Source of the DNA: Roseiarcus sp963696665
Lineage (GTDB): Bacteria; Pseudomonadota; Alphaproteobacteria; Rhizobiales; Beijerinckiaceae
Length of the DNA: 64,000 nucleotides
Direction of reading: 5' to 3'
Assembly (NCBI GenBank): GCA_963696665.1
Contig: CAVOLE010000031.1
Span: 434,001-498,000 of the forward strand
The notes below the pieces were generated by a model, which was not told where the DNA came from, searched no databases, and saw only the letters and a list, made by a program, of their open reading frames with translations. The translations under genes were made by a program, and so were the position numbers. Each line of letters begins with the position of its first letter. Position 1 is the stretch's first letter. Positions 44,221 to 52,099 of this stretch are shown here, piece after piece.

Positions 44221-45219
44221 TCACTTCGGACGCAAGTCGAGGCCCACGCCTTTGTTGACGAACTGGAGCGTGTAAGCCTTCTTGTAGTCGATGCCCGGCT
44301 TGACCACGCCGGCCTTCACCATTGTGTTGTAAAAATCGCTCCAGCGCTGGTCGGTCATCGCGCCAATTCCAAGCTTGAGGGTGTCGCCTGAATCGACGAT
44401 GCCATATTCTTTCATTTTTTTGATCGAGAAGGCGATCTGCTCGTCCGTCATCTCCGGATTCTCTCGCTTGATCGCCTCATTCGCCTTGGAATTGTCGCCG
44501 TAGAGATAATGGTACCAGCCGATCGTGGAGGCGTCGACGAAGCGCTGCACGATGTCAGGATGCTTCTCCACCATCTCGCGGCGCGTTTCGACCAGGGTCG
44601 CATAGGTGTCGTAGCCGTAATCGGCGAGCAGGAAGACGTTGGGCTTGAACCCGCCCTGCTTCTCGACCTCGAGCGGCTCCGAGGTCAGATACCCCTGCTG
44701 GATCGAATGCGGCTCGGCGATGAACGGGGCTGAATTGAAATTGTAGGGCTTGATGTTCTCGTCCTTGAAACCGTAGGCGAGCCGCATCCATGCCCAGAAT
44801 GTGTTGACCGCGCCGGCGCTGACAAAAGCCGGGTTCGCTTTGGGAAGGTCCGTCCATTTGTCGAGGCCGACGCCCGGGTGCGACATGAAGATCTGCGGGT
44901 TTTTCTGGAAGTGGGCGGCGACAGCGATGGTCGGGATGTTGTTCTGCACCGCCAGGAAATCGCCGATCATGTCGCCGCCCATGAAGAATTCAATCTTCCC
45001 GGCGATCAAGAGCATGCCGCCGTTCGAGGTGGGGCCGCCCTGGAGAATCGTGACGTCCAGTCCGTATTTGGCGTAAGTCCCGTCGACCAAAGCCTGGTAG
45101 TACCCGCCGGCCTCGGGATCGGCGACCCAATTCGTGCCGAAAGTCACCTTGTCGAGGGCAGACGCCGGTCCGGCGAACGCGATTGTTCCCGCCAACGCCG
45201 CCAAGATCGCAACGCGCAT
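44221..45219 (-). CDS. ABC transporter substrate-binding protein (NMT1/THI5-like)
   Basis: 332-residue periplasmic binding protein. Signal peptide 1-22 (AFAGPASA) then LDKVTFGTNWVADPEAGGYY, the NMT1/ThiY-like opening in which the first strand feeds the pyrimidine-binding lobe, followed by YGLDVTILQGGPTSNGGMLL. The start ATG at 45219 has GGAGGAGG six bases upstream. It belongs with the permease and ATPase at 40832-42447. The family binds pyrimidine precursors, riboflavin, hydantoins or sulfonates; proximity to 8-oxoguanine deaminase hints at an oxidised purine or related base. Confidence 0.88.
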   Translation of the reverse strand: MRVAILAALAGTIAFAGPASALDKVTFGTNWVADPEAGGYYQALVDGTYAKYGLDVTILQGGPTSNGGMLLIAGKIEFFMGGDMIGDFLAVQNNIPTIAVAAHFQKNPQIFMSHPGVGLDKWTDLPKANPAFVSAGAVNTFWAWMRLAYGFKDENIKPYNFNSAPFIAEPHSIQQGYLTSEPLEVEKQGGFKPNVFLLADYGYDTYATLVETRREMVEKHPDIVQRFVDASTIGWYHYLYGDNSKANEAIKRENPEMTDEQIAFSIKKMKEYGIVDSGDTLKLGIGAMTDQRWSDFYNTMVKAGVVKPGIDYKKAYTLQFVNKGVGLDLRPK

Positions 45220-45496
45220 ACGAATCCTCCTCCCACAGTCCAATTCTATTGGCCGGTCGGCGGCTGCGCCGCCCCACCGCCGTGAGGCTCGCTGCACGCC
45301 ACGCCGAAGCATGGCCGTTCTCGCCCCGGCGGGTCCACCATAAGGGCCGAAATTCCGAGCGTCGAATACATTTTTAGCGCGCCATCCGAGGTGATTCATT
45401 CGCCATGCAGGGAATGCAAGACACGCGCCAAAAGGCTTTACCTTTCGGCCCGCCTCGCCTATGCGCCCCGCTTTGCCAAAGGGAGCGAGCAATCGC

Positions 45497-46828
45497 ATGC
45501 GTTTGTGGATCAAGGACCCGCTCGCCATCCTCGCAGCCGATTCCGAGCGCGGAATTGTGGTCGAGGGCGCTGAAATCGTCGAATGCGTTCCGCGTGGCCA
45601 ATCGCCAACCATCCCCCCGGAGGCGACCTTCAACGCCTCGCGCCATGTCGTTCTGCCGGGGCTCGTCAATGCGCATCATCATTTCTACCAGACGCTGACG
45701 CGCGCTCATCCCGCAGGGTTCGGCAAGGAGCTCATCCCCTGGCTCGTCACGATGGAGCGGGTGTGGGGCCGCATGACCCCCGAGACGCTGCGCCTCGCGA
45801 TTCGGATGGCGCTCGTCGAACTTATGCTCTCCGGCTGCACGACTGCGGCCGATCATCACAATCTCTTTCCCCCGAATCTGACGAACGCAATCGACATCGA
45901 GGTCGAGGAGGCGACGAAGCTCGGCCTGCGCATGACGGTCACGCGCGGATCGATGGGCATTTCCGAGAAGGATGGCGGCTTGCAGCCCGATTCGATCGTG
46001 CAGGATTCGGAGACGATCCTCGAGGACAGCGAGCGGGTGCTGCGCCTCTATCACGACGCCAAACCGGGGGCGATGATTCGCGTCGCGCTTGCCCCCTGCT
46101 CGCCGCTCGCGGTCCCAAGGCGGGTGATGGAGGGATCGGCCGCGCTCGCGGAGCGCTACGACTGCCGGCTGCACACCCATCTCTGCCAGTCGCTCGACGA
46201 GGACGTCTACGCCGTCGAGACGTTCGGCATGCGCTCGGTCGACCTCCTGGAGGAGGCCGGGTGGCTGAGCCCCCGCGCCTGGGTCGCGCACGGGATCCAT
46301 TTCAACGCGAGCGAGATCGAGCGCGTAGGCGCCGCCGGCGTCAACGTCTGCCATTGCGCCGCCTCCGACATGGCCTTCGGCATGGGCGTTTGCCCGACGA
46401 GGGAGCTCGAGGCGGCCGGCGCGACAATTGGGCTCGGCGTCGACGGCTCGGCCTCCAACAATTCGTCGAACATGATGGAGGCGGTGCGCCATTCCCTCAT
46501 GCTCCAGCGCCTAAGCTACGGTCCGTCGGCGGTGACCCCCTACGACGCGCTCCGCTGGGGAACGCAGGGCTCGGCGCATTGCCTCGGGCGCGACGACATT
46601 GGCGCGATCGCGCCGGGCATGCAGGCCGATCTCGCGCTCTTCACGCTGGACGAGCCGCGCTTCTCGGGCGCGCAAGACCCGATTGCGGCGCTCGCCCTCT
46701 GCGGCGCCCACCGGGCGGACCGGGTGATGGTGGCGGGGGCATGGCGGGTCATCGACGGCAAGCCCGAGGGCGTGGACCTCCCCGCCCTGATCGCGAGGCA
46801 CAAGGTGGCGGCGCGCGCCTTCGCGTGA
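45497..46828 (+). CDS. 8-Oxoguanine deaminase
   Basis: Amidohydrolase that deaminates 8-oxoguanine to urate (EC 3.5.4.32), scavenging an oxidised purine. 443 residues from the ATG at 45497 (MRLWIKDPLAILAADSERGI; GGAG about 11 bases upstream). Metal ligands: AHHHFYQ (HxH, residues about 67-69), HTHLCQS, the histidine in VAHGIHFNASEIERVG, and the aspartate in GLGVDGSASNNSSN. The GCTTAADHHNLFPP segment is characteristic of 8-oxoguanine deaminases rather than atrazine chlorohydrolases. Divergent from the importer binding protein with 277 bases between. Confidence 0.9.
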   Translation: MRLWIKDPLAILAADSERGIVVEGAEIVECVPRGQSPTIPPEATFNASRHVVLPGLVNAHHHFYQTLTRAHPAGFGKELIPWLVTMERVWGRMTPETLRLAIRMALVELMLSGCTTAADHHNLFPPNLTNAIDIEVEEATKLGLRMTVTRGSMGISEKDGGLQPDSIVQDSETILEDSERVLRLYHDAKPGAMIRVALAPCSPLAVPRRVMEGSAALAERYDCRLHTHLCQSLDEDVYAVETFGMRSVDLLEEAGWLSPRAWVAHGIHFNASEIERVGAAGVNVCHCAASDMAFGMGVCPTRELEAAGATIGLGVDGSASNNSSNMMEAVRHSLMLQRLSYGPSAVTPYDALRWGTQGSAHCLGRDDIGAIAPGMQADLALFTLDEPRFSGAQDPIAALALCGAHRADRVMVAGAWRVIDGKPEGVDLPALIARHKVAARAFA

Positions 46829-46899
46829 GCGGCGCCTGAGCCGCGCCACCCTGCCCTTACGGCCGGCGGATGCAACCGCTGGGCGAGTTCCGTGCAAGT

Positions 46900-46998
46900 G
46901 AATCCAAATAAAACCAAGGAAAAAAGCTTGGATTTATTTGGTTTCGTTTGGCGGAATTGGGACTTTTCAAAGGGTTACACCGGAAAAAATAAAAAAAT
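46900..46998. repeat. Dispersed element, family D copy 2
   Basis: Inverted arms AATCCAAAT and ATTTGG with GCTTGGATT, then GGAATTGGGACTTTTCAAAG leading into GGTTACACCGG and an A-rich tract. Same order as copy 1 at 7697. The 516-base gap 46829-47344 holds this and a family G copy but no supported gene. Confidence 0.65.
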
Positions 46999-47245
46999 CT
47001 TCTCGGTCTTAACTCGCCTTCCGGGTTGTGTGAAACGTCTCAAGCGCCTTCTCTCGCCTCACCATCCGATCGGCTGAGCCACCCCCCAGCGATCCGGCCA
47101 GCGGAAAGATCTATAGCACACATTCTGGATTTTGAAAAGCAATGGCGCGAAATTTCGCCCGTGCGGCGGATGCGCGGGAACGCTCAAGCAGCTCCACTCG
47201 AGAAGCGCGAGCTGATCGGGCGGCTCGATCCGGAGGGGCGACCAA

Positions 47246-47274
47246 TGGACCCCCGCGTTCGCCGGGGGTGACAA
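47246..47274. repeat. Small hairpin repeat, family G copy 1
   Basis: TGGACCCCCGCG-ttcg-CCGGGGGTGACAA. A near copy is at 49724-49752. Confidence 0.75.
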
Positions 47275-47344
47275 TCTGTGGGCGGATTTCCCAATCTCTC
47301 CGTGACGGGATGAGGACGGCCGGGCGAGCCCGGCAGCTCGCTCG

Positions 47345-47734
47345 TTACTTCTGCGCGACGCCCTCGATTCCGATGGTGCGGAAGCTGGCGTATTTATTGC
47401 CAACGTCCGCCTGAAGTTGGCGCTGTTTGACGTTGAACGCCTTGACCGCATCCATATCGGCGAATTGTAAGAGAACCACCCGATTGGGCGGCGGGGAGCC
47501 GCTGAAACCGATCGCTTTGTTATAGCCGCCGGCGAGGTATTTGCCGCCGGATTCTTTGATGTTGGCTTGCACCTTGGGCAGATAATCCTTGGTGTAGCCA
47601 TCCTGATCCTTGACATCGATTTCGGCGAACTCAAATCCCGGCGGCTTGGCCTGCGCATGCAAAACATCGGCAGCGCCAGCGCCCAAAGCGAAACTGCCGA
47701 TTACAGCCGCTGCAATTTTATAGGTGGAATTCAT
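47345..47734 (-). CDS. Secreted DUF1330 protein
   Basis: 129 residues from the ATG at 47734, with GGGAGG just upstream. Signal peptide (about 1-27, VLHAQA), then a single DUF1330 domain: FAEIDVKDQDGYTKDYLPKV, GGKYLAGGYNKAIGFSGSPP and VVLLQFADMDAVKAFNVKQR, followed by EGVAQK. DUF1330 is a ferredoxin-like dimeric alpha/beta fold of unknown role; exported members are common in Hyphomicrobiales. It stands alone. Confidence 0.85.
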   Translation of the reverse strand: MNSTYKIAAAVIGSFALGAGAADVLHAQAKPPGFEFAEIDVKDQDGYTKDYLPKVQANIKESGGKYLAGGYNKAIGFSGSPPPNRVVLLQFADMDAVKAFNVKQRQLQADVGNKYASFRTIGIEGVAQK

Positions 47735-48025
47735 TGCTTCCTCCCTCAACCGACATTCGCCCCGTCTTCGACAACGGCCAATTGTTTGGTGTTGACAAAT
47801 TTCTCGCGCGGGTTGCCGGTTGGACAGCCCCGGCGCGCTCAAAGGCGTCGGGGCAGCCCTCGTTCTGTGAACCCCGCCCAGTCGACGATACGGGCTAGCA
47901 CGGGAGTTCGGTTGACGCTGTGATCCGCGTCACACTGGCGATTGGCTTGGACAGATCGGCGGCAGGGGTCGGAGAAACAACCTTGACCGGGACATCCTTG
48001 CCTGGCCAAAACGCTCGCCTCGGGA

Positions 48026-48346
48026 ATGCTGCGCATGGCCATATTCGCGATTCCACTCGCCCTCGCGAGCGCTTTCGCCGTCCTGGCGATTGGCGCTCCT
48101 GCTTATGCGGCCGAAGCGCATTATGCGTGCAGCGGCGGCGGGAAGCTGACGGCGAGGTTCTCTCCGCCCGGCTCGCCCAAGGGCGAGGTCGCGCTCACCT
48201 TCGACACGGGGCGCGCGCTTAACCTGCCTCAGGTCATGTCCGCCGACGGCGGGCGCTACGCCAACGGCGGCGTCGAGTTCTGGATCAAGGGGCGGGGCGC
48301 GACGCTGACCATGAACGGCGTCAAGGAAACCTGCGCGGCGCAGTGA
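48026..48346 (+). CDS. MliC/PliC-family lysozyme-inhibitor-like protein
   Basis: 106 residues with a signal peptide (about 1-28, GAPAYA) and a C-type lysozyme inhibitor fold: the first beta strand AEAHYACSGGGKLTARFSPP, the SADGGRYANGGVEFWIKG middle with conserved Ser, Arg, Tyr and Trp, and the terminal VKETCAAQ whose cysteine pairs with the first. Inhibitors of this family protect the envelope from host lysozyme. Start ATG 48026; an ATG four codons on is possible. No lipobox, so it is periplasmic. Confidence 0.8.
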   Translation: MLRMAIFAIPLALASAFAVLAIGAPAYAAEAHYACSGGGKLTARFSPPGSPKGEVALTFDTGRALNLPQVMSADGGRYANGGVEFWIKGRGATLTMNGVKETCAAQ

Positions 48347-48366
48347 GCCCGCGGCAAGCCGAAACG

Positions 48367-48573
48367 TCATTCCTCTTCGAGAGGTATGATCGTCGTCTGA
48401 GTCTCCACCTTAACGAGCCGAAACTGAAACCGTGTGCGCAGGCTCTGCTGCCACCGCATGAGCCGGCGGGCGCGCGCTTCCTGGGGCGTGATCGAGTTTC
48501 GGATCGTGTCCCAGTCGTCAAGGTTAGGGTTCTGGCGCTGTACCGCGAAGTTTATCTTTGTTGTCGTACGCAT
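48367..48573 (-). CDS. Small conserved hypothetical protein
   Basis: 68 residues from the ATG at 48573 (MRTTTKINFAVQRQNPNLDD). It contains WDTIRNSITPQEARARRLMR and FQFRLVKVETQTTIIPLEEE, a compact alpha/beta pattern that I recall from short Hyphomicrobiales hypothetical proteins. No motif indicates a role. It converges with the MliC gene, ending 20 bases after it. Moderate support because of its ordinary codon use and plausible fold. Confidence 0.5.
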   Translation of the reverse strand: MRTTTKINFAVQRQNPNLDDWDTIRNSITPQEARARRLMRWQQSLRTRFQFRLVKVETQTTIIPLEEE

Positions 48574-48594
48574 TGTCCGGTGCATTGAGCTTTA

Positions 48595-48838
48595 GTTGAC
48601 GACGCAGTTAGCTCGAGTGTTTACATAAGATAACCCCCACATTTATGTGGATGCAAAGCTGAGATGCGCGGTCTCGACCGATAAAAGAGGGTTCAGGCGC
48701 GCGCCCGTAATGCCTCGGCACTTATGTCGAATTGTGTTATTTGAGTTGTATCAATTAAAACGTGCTGGTTCGCGCGCGACCGCACCACAAAGCGCGCACC
48801 TTGCCCCGCGTCATTGCCCCCGCGCGGGGCTTTTTTTT
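48595..48838 (+). ncRNA. Possible small RNA ending at an orphan terminator
   Basis: A strong intrinsic terminator (GCCCCGCG / CGCGGGGC then eight T, 48803-48838) has no plus-strand gene closer than 48346. Upstream there are TTGACG (48596-48601), TTTACATAAGAT (48620-48631) and a perfect palindrome CCACATTTATGTGG (48637-48650), an A+T-rich setting unlike the surroundings. A transcript starting in 48632-48790 would end cleanly. Known alphaproteobacterial small RNAs have this shape, but I cannot assign a family. Confidence 0.35.
48803..48838 (+). terminator. Strong intrinsic terminator with eight T
   Basis: Stem GCCCCGCG / CGCGGGGC, 12-base loop, then TTTTTTTT. The best terminator in the window, yet no coding sequence leads into it. 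Confidence 0.9.
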
Positions 48839-49069
48839 CAAAGCAGCCCATTCAAAGCAGCCCATCACCGCCGCCGCCTGGCGCCTCGAGCCCGTCGCGC
48901 CCTGGCGGGAGCGCGCTTGATAAAAATCAACGAGGAGGCCGCTTTTATTCTTGCTTTGTTCTTGTTTCTCCCCTAACCTTGTCCCGACACCGACGAACGC
49001 CTCCGGCAAGCTCTGAGAGCGATCGTGCGGAACGAAACTCATCGGCTGAAAGTTTTGGGGAAACAAAAC

Positions 49070-49216
49070 ATGAACTCTGCTGGCCAAATCGCTGTCACGC
49101 TCGCCGCGCTCATCGGCTTTGGGCGCCTCTTCCTGGCGGAGGAGGGCGAGAGTTGCCGGCTGAGCGGACTGCTCATTCTCGCAGGCCTGGTTGGAAAGGT
49201 CGCGCTGTCGATCTGA
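49070..49216 (+). CDS. 48-residue small membrane protein
   Basis: Short gene from the ATG at 49070 (MNSAGQIAVTLAALIGFGRL), with two weak hydrophobic segments (residues 6-22 and 33-47) around a charged FLAEEGESCRLSG loop. GGGGAAAC precedes the start by eight bases. No family recognised; small size lowers confidence. Confidence 0.45.
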   Translation: MNSAGQIAVTLAALIGFGRLFLAEEGESCRLSGLLILAGLVGKVALSI

Positions 49217-49287
49217 TCAAATGCGCGCCGGGAGCTGCAGAACGAGCCCCGGCCGCTAGCCCAGCCGACCCACGCCCTCATCCCCAG

Positions 49288-49308
49288 CCCTTCTCCCGAT
49301 GGGAGAAG
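49288..49308. repeat. Small hairpin CCTTCTCCC / GGGAGAAGG
   Basis: Perfect nine-base arms around GAT, with CCCTCATCCCCAGC before it, a common bacterial intergenic repeat type. It lies between the 48-residue gene and the next small gene. Confidence 0.6.
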
Positions 49309-49381
49309 GGAGCAGGCTCGCGGCGCGTCGGCCGATTGACATCAGGTGTCCGCAGCAACTCTGGATATGGAAGCCCCAATT

Positions 49382-49582
49382 TTACGCGAGGTCGTCGGTG
49401 TGGAGGGCTTCGACGTCTCCCACGGTGACGTTAGTGCGGGCGAAATCATTGAACGCCGCCCTTAAAGAACGCATGTCCTGTTGTAGCACGGTCAGTGCGC
49501 GATTGATCACCGGCAATCCATCGAGCTGGGCGCGTATCGGCGCTAGCTCGCTGCGTAGGTTTTCAAGTGTCAGATCGGTCAT
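49382..49582 (-). CDS. Small coiled-coil hypothetical protein
   Basis: 66 residues from the ATG at 49582 (MTDLTLENLRSELAPIRAQL). Heptad-like Leu spacing runs through DGLPVINRALTVLQQDMRSL and RAAFNDFARTNVTVGDVEAL, suggesting a short coiled coil. The pattern is familiar from plasmid- and phage-linked small proteins in Hyphomicrobiales but has no known function. Confidence 0.5.
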   Translation of the reverse strand: MTDLTLENLRSELAPIRAQLDGLPVINRALTVLQQDMRSLRAAFNDFARTNVTVGDVEALHTDDLA

Positions 49583-49723
49583 TGTCCAGCCCACAACATC
49601 TGACATTTCGCCGGATGTCGCCTAAGACGACAGCCAACTGGTCGGTCTTAGCAATTGTCTTAACCCGATCGCCGGTTCCGTGGCGCCACAGGGCCCTTCA
49701 AGGCGGCTTCGCGGCGGCGGCTC

Positions 49724-49752
49724 TGGACCCTCGCTTTCGCGGGGGTGACAAC
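49724..49752. repeat. Small hairpin repeat, family G copy 2
   Basis: TGGACCCTCGC-ttt-CGCGGGGGTGACAA, matching 47246-47274. It ends five bases before the stop of the convergent PRC-barrel gene and may act as its terminator. Confidence 0.75.
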
Positions 49753-49756
49753 CTCC

Positions 49757-50551
49757 CTACCCGCCATAGCCCGGCCAGCCGAAATGGCGATGGAGCTCGC
49801 CTTCGGCGACTTGGTCGGCCATGGCTAGCGGGTCCCAGGCCGGAGCGGACCGCACCTGATCGCGGGCGACATTCATGTTGACCTGTTCGCCGAACCAGTC
49901 GATGTCCTTCACCGCATAGGGCGAAAGCTGCACGATCTTGCCGGGCCACCAGTTCCGCGTCGCAATGGCGAGATAGCGGATGTCCCAATTGGCGTCGTCG
50001 GCGAACAGGTTCTCGACGTGGCCGATGTCGCCGTCGAGGGCGTGAACGGTATAGCCCTTGAACTCGGCTGCGCTGTGCAGATGATCGGCGCCGTCCAGAG
50101 GCGGGTTCTCGGCCTCCGCCGCGCGCCGGGCGGCCTCGCGGACGAGCTCAGCTTCCGCATTCGGCAAGAGGGTCGGGCCAAAATAGGACGCGCCCCAAAA
50201 AGGATCCCAGCCGTAATGGTCGTAAAGGAGGGCCTCCATGTCCCTCGTCACCGGAACGTCTGCGTGGGAGTGAGGGCCGGCCTCGATTTGGCTCCTTGTC
50301 AGATTGACGGTGAGTTCGAGCGTCTCGCCTGGGCTCATCATCGGGAGCGCTGGCTTTGGGGGCAGTGTGAGCGGCGCAATCGCCGAGGGGTGGATGAACA
50401 CCCGCCGGCCGGGCAGCCATTTGCCCGCGTCGACCACCATCCAGCGAATCTTCCAGGTTTGGTCGTCGAACAGGAAGTCCTTGACCGCGCCGACCTCGCC
50501 GTCGCTCGCGTGAACGGCGCAACCCATGAAACCACTCACGGCGAACAGCAT
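49757..50551 (-). CDS. Protein with two PRC-barrel domains
   Basis: 264 residues with two PRC-barrel units: residues 5-60 (GFMGCAVHASDGEVGAVKDF, WKIRWMVVDAGKWLPGRRVF, IHPSAI) and 165-225 (GYTVHALDGDIGHVENLFAD, WDIRYLAIATRNWWPGKIVQ, LSPYAV). A linker with an aromatic DHYGWDPFWGASYF motif joins them, and the C-terminus HRHFGWPGYGG echoes it. PRC barrels occur in photosynthetic reaction centre H subunits and in RNA-processing or stress proteins of soil bacteria; two-unit forms are usually stress proteins. It has no obvious operon partner. Confidence 0.85.
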   Translation of the reverse strand: MLFAVSGFMGCAVHASDGEVGAVKDFLFDDQTWKIRWMVVDAGKWLPGRRVFIHPSAIAPLTLPPKPALPMMSPGETLELTVNLTRSQIEAGPHSHADVPVTRDMEALLYDHYGWDPFWGASYFGPTLLPNAEAELVREAARRAAEAENPPLDGADHLHSAAEFKGYTVHALDGDIGHVENLFADDANWDIRYLAIATRNWWPGKIVQLSPYAVKDIDWFGEQVNMNVARDQVRSAPAWDPLAMADQVAEGELHRHFGWPGYGG

Positions 50552-50720
50552 GCCCTCGTCCTCGCTCCCGGTTATCCCGCGACCGAGAGCCGGAGCCCGT
50601 CGTTAGATCGTGGCACGCTCGCCCGCGGTAAGGCGGACAATCTGCGTCGCCGGAAGCCTGGCGGCAAGCCCCGTCGGGCGCCTTGGCCTGGCGCCCGCGC
50701 TTTGGCTTTGCGGTTCAGGG

Positions 50721-51215
50721 TTATTCCGCGGCGGCCTTCGCCGCCACCGACTTGAGGTAACCCACGAAGCCTACCACGTCCTTGGCCAACATGCGGCCAA
50801 TGGCGCTCGTGGCGTACACGGCCGCCTTCACGGTTCCGTCCGGCGCGAGAACGAAACTCGCTGGCTGCAAATAGCGCGGGTTCGCATTGACGAACGCTCC
50901 GGTAGCGGCGGCGATCGCGTCCGCGTTCGCGCTGTGGCCGACCGGGAACTGCAAATGGTTCTTGGCGACGGTCGCCGCGCTTGTCACTTCATCGTCGACC
51001 GAGAGCGCCACGACCTTGACCCCGAGACCGTCCAGCGCCTCTTTCTCGGCCGCGTAGCTCGCGAGCTGGGCGTTGCAGAACGGGCACCAGGCGCCGCGAT
51101 AGATCAGCACCACGCCCCACGATCCGGCGAGCGCGGCGGGAAGCGCGATCGTCCCGCCGCCCACGGCGGGAACCTCGAGGTTCGGGAAGGCGTCGCCATT
51201 TTGCAGAAGAGACAT
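50721..51215 (-). CDS. Peroxiredoxin (AhpC/TSA-type redoxin)
   Basis: 164-residue thiol peroxidase reducing H2O2 and organic peroxides. The opening QNGDAFPNLEVPAVGGGTIA and active site VVLIYRGAWCPFCNAQLASY contain the peroxidatic Cys in a CPFC pair, where the second cysteine may act as resolving residue. The start ATG at 51215 has GGAG seven bases upstream. It is divergent from a TetR regulator; two palindromes in the shared 128-base region look like its operators. Confidence 0.88.
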   Translation of the reverse strand: MSLLQNGDAFPNLEVPAVGGGTIALPAALAGSWGVVLIYRGAWCPFCNAQLASYAAEKEALDGLGVKVVALSVDDEVTSAATVAKNHLQFPVGHSANADAIAAATGAFVNANPRYLQPASFVLAPDGTVKAAVYATSAIGRMLAKDVVGFVGYLKSVAAKAAAE

Positions 51216-51239
51216 TCCATTGCTCCGCTTCGGTTACTT

Positions 51240-51259
51240 TCTGGACTGAACGGTCCAGA
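51240..51259. promoter_or_regulatory. TetR-type operator TCTGGAC-tgaacg-GTCCAGA
   Basis: Perfect seven-base arms, 20 bases in total, in the gap between the divergent peroxiredoxin and TetR genes. It starts 25 bases upstream of the peroxiredoxin start codon, so a bound repressor would cover its promoter or start region. Confidence 0.65.
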
Positions 51260-51288
51260 GAACGTCCGCGACAGTCCGCAATCGAAAG

Positions 51289-51304
51289 TGGACTGTCAAG
51301 TCCA
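51289..51304. promoter_or_regulatory. Second operator half-sites TGGACT-gtca-AGTCCA
   Basis: Perfect six-base arms sharing the GGAC/GTCC core of the first operator, 40 bases upstream of the TetR start. Two sites suggest cooperative or two-promoter control. Confidence 0.55.
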
Positions 51305-51343
51305 ATAGCGCGTAATCTCCGGACGACGAAGGAGCGTTCGGCT

Positions 51344-51976
51344 TTGCGCGGACAAATGAAAGTTCGATTGCGCGAGCGTCGGCCGACGACGCCGCGGGGC
51401 GCGGCGACCAGGGCGCGCATCGTCGAGGCGGCGGCCGATCTCGTCCGCGCCCGCGGGGCCAGCGGGACGAGCCTCGAAGACATCATGGAGGCGAGCTCGA
51501 CCTCGAAGTCGCAGCTCTACCATTATTTCGCCGACAAGGATGCGCTGATGCGCGCGGTGATCGAGTGTCAGACCGGCCGCGTCTTGGGCTTTCAGGCCGC
51601 TCGCCTGGAGGGCGTCGATTCGCTGGCGGGCTTGAGGCGGTGGCGCGACGCAATCGTCAGGATCAACAAGTCCGCCGGCGGCGTCGGCGGCTGCCCGCTT
51701 GGATCGCTGGCGAGCGAGCTCGCCGATCGCTCGGAGAGCGCGCGGGCGCTGCTGGCGCATGGCTTCGAGCTCTGGGAATCCTATCTGGTGACGGGTCTTC
51801 AGGCGATGCGCGACAACGGCAGGCTCAAGCCCGAGGCGAACCCGGCCGATCTCGCCGCCGCGACGATCGCTGCGCTCCAGGGCGGCCTCCTGCTGGCCCA
51901 GACGACACGCTCGAGCAGGCCGCTCGAGCTCGCGCTCGACATGGCGATCGACCACATCGCTCGTTCCTCGGTCTGA
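51344..51976 (+). CDS. TetR/AcrR family transcription regulator
   Basis: 210 residues. The N-terminal helix-turn-helix (ARIVEAAADLVRARGASGTS, LEDIMEASSTSKSQLYHYFA, DKDAL) is typical TetR; the C-terminal half (about 90-205) carries a ligand/dimer domain with GGCPLGSLASELADRSESAR, a pattern seen in TetR_C-type regulators of redox and electrophile genes. The TTG at 51344 has GGAG nine bases upstream; the ATG at 51356 is an alternative. Divergent from the peroxiredoxin, sharing palindromic operators. Confidence 0.88.
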   Translation: MRGQMKVRLRERRPTTPRGAATRARIVEAAADLVRARGASGTSLEDIMEASSTSKSQLYHYFADKDALMRAVIECQTGRVLGFQAARLEGVDSLAGLRRWRDAIVRINKSAGGVGGCPLGSLASELADRSESARALLAHGFELWESYLVTGLQAMRDNGRLKPEANPADLAAATIAALQGGLLLAQTTRSSRPLELALDMAIDHIARSSV

Positions 51977-52099
51977 CGCGCGCCGCCTCAGGGGGGTCGG
52001 TCGGCGCGGCTTGGCCGCGCGGTCGACAAGCGCCGCCCCCCGCGCTAGGGGTGCGGGCTTCCCACTTGTGCGCGCAGACGCGAGGGGCCGGGAGGAGAT

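Noticed and set aside
48647..48976. 109-residue plus-strand frame through the terminator
   Set aside because: It would be cut by the strong terminator at 48803 and has no motif.
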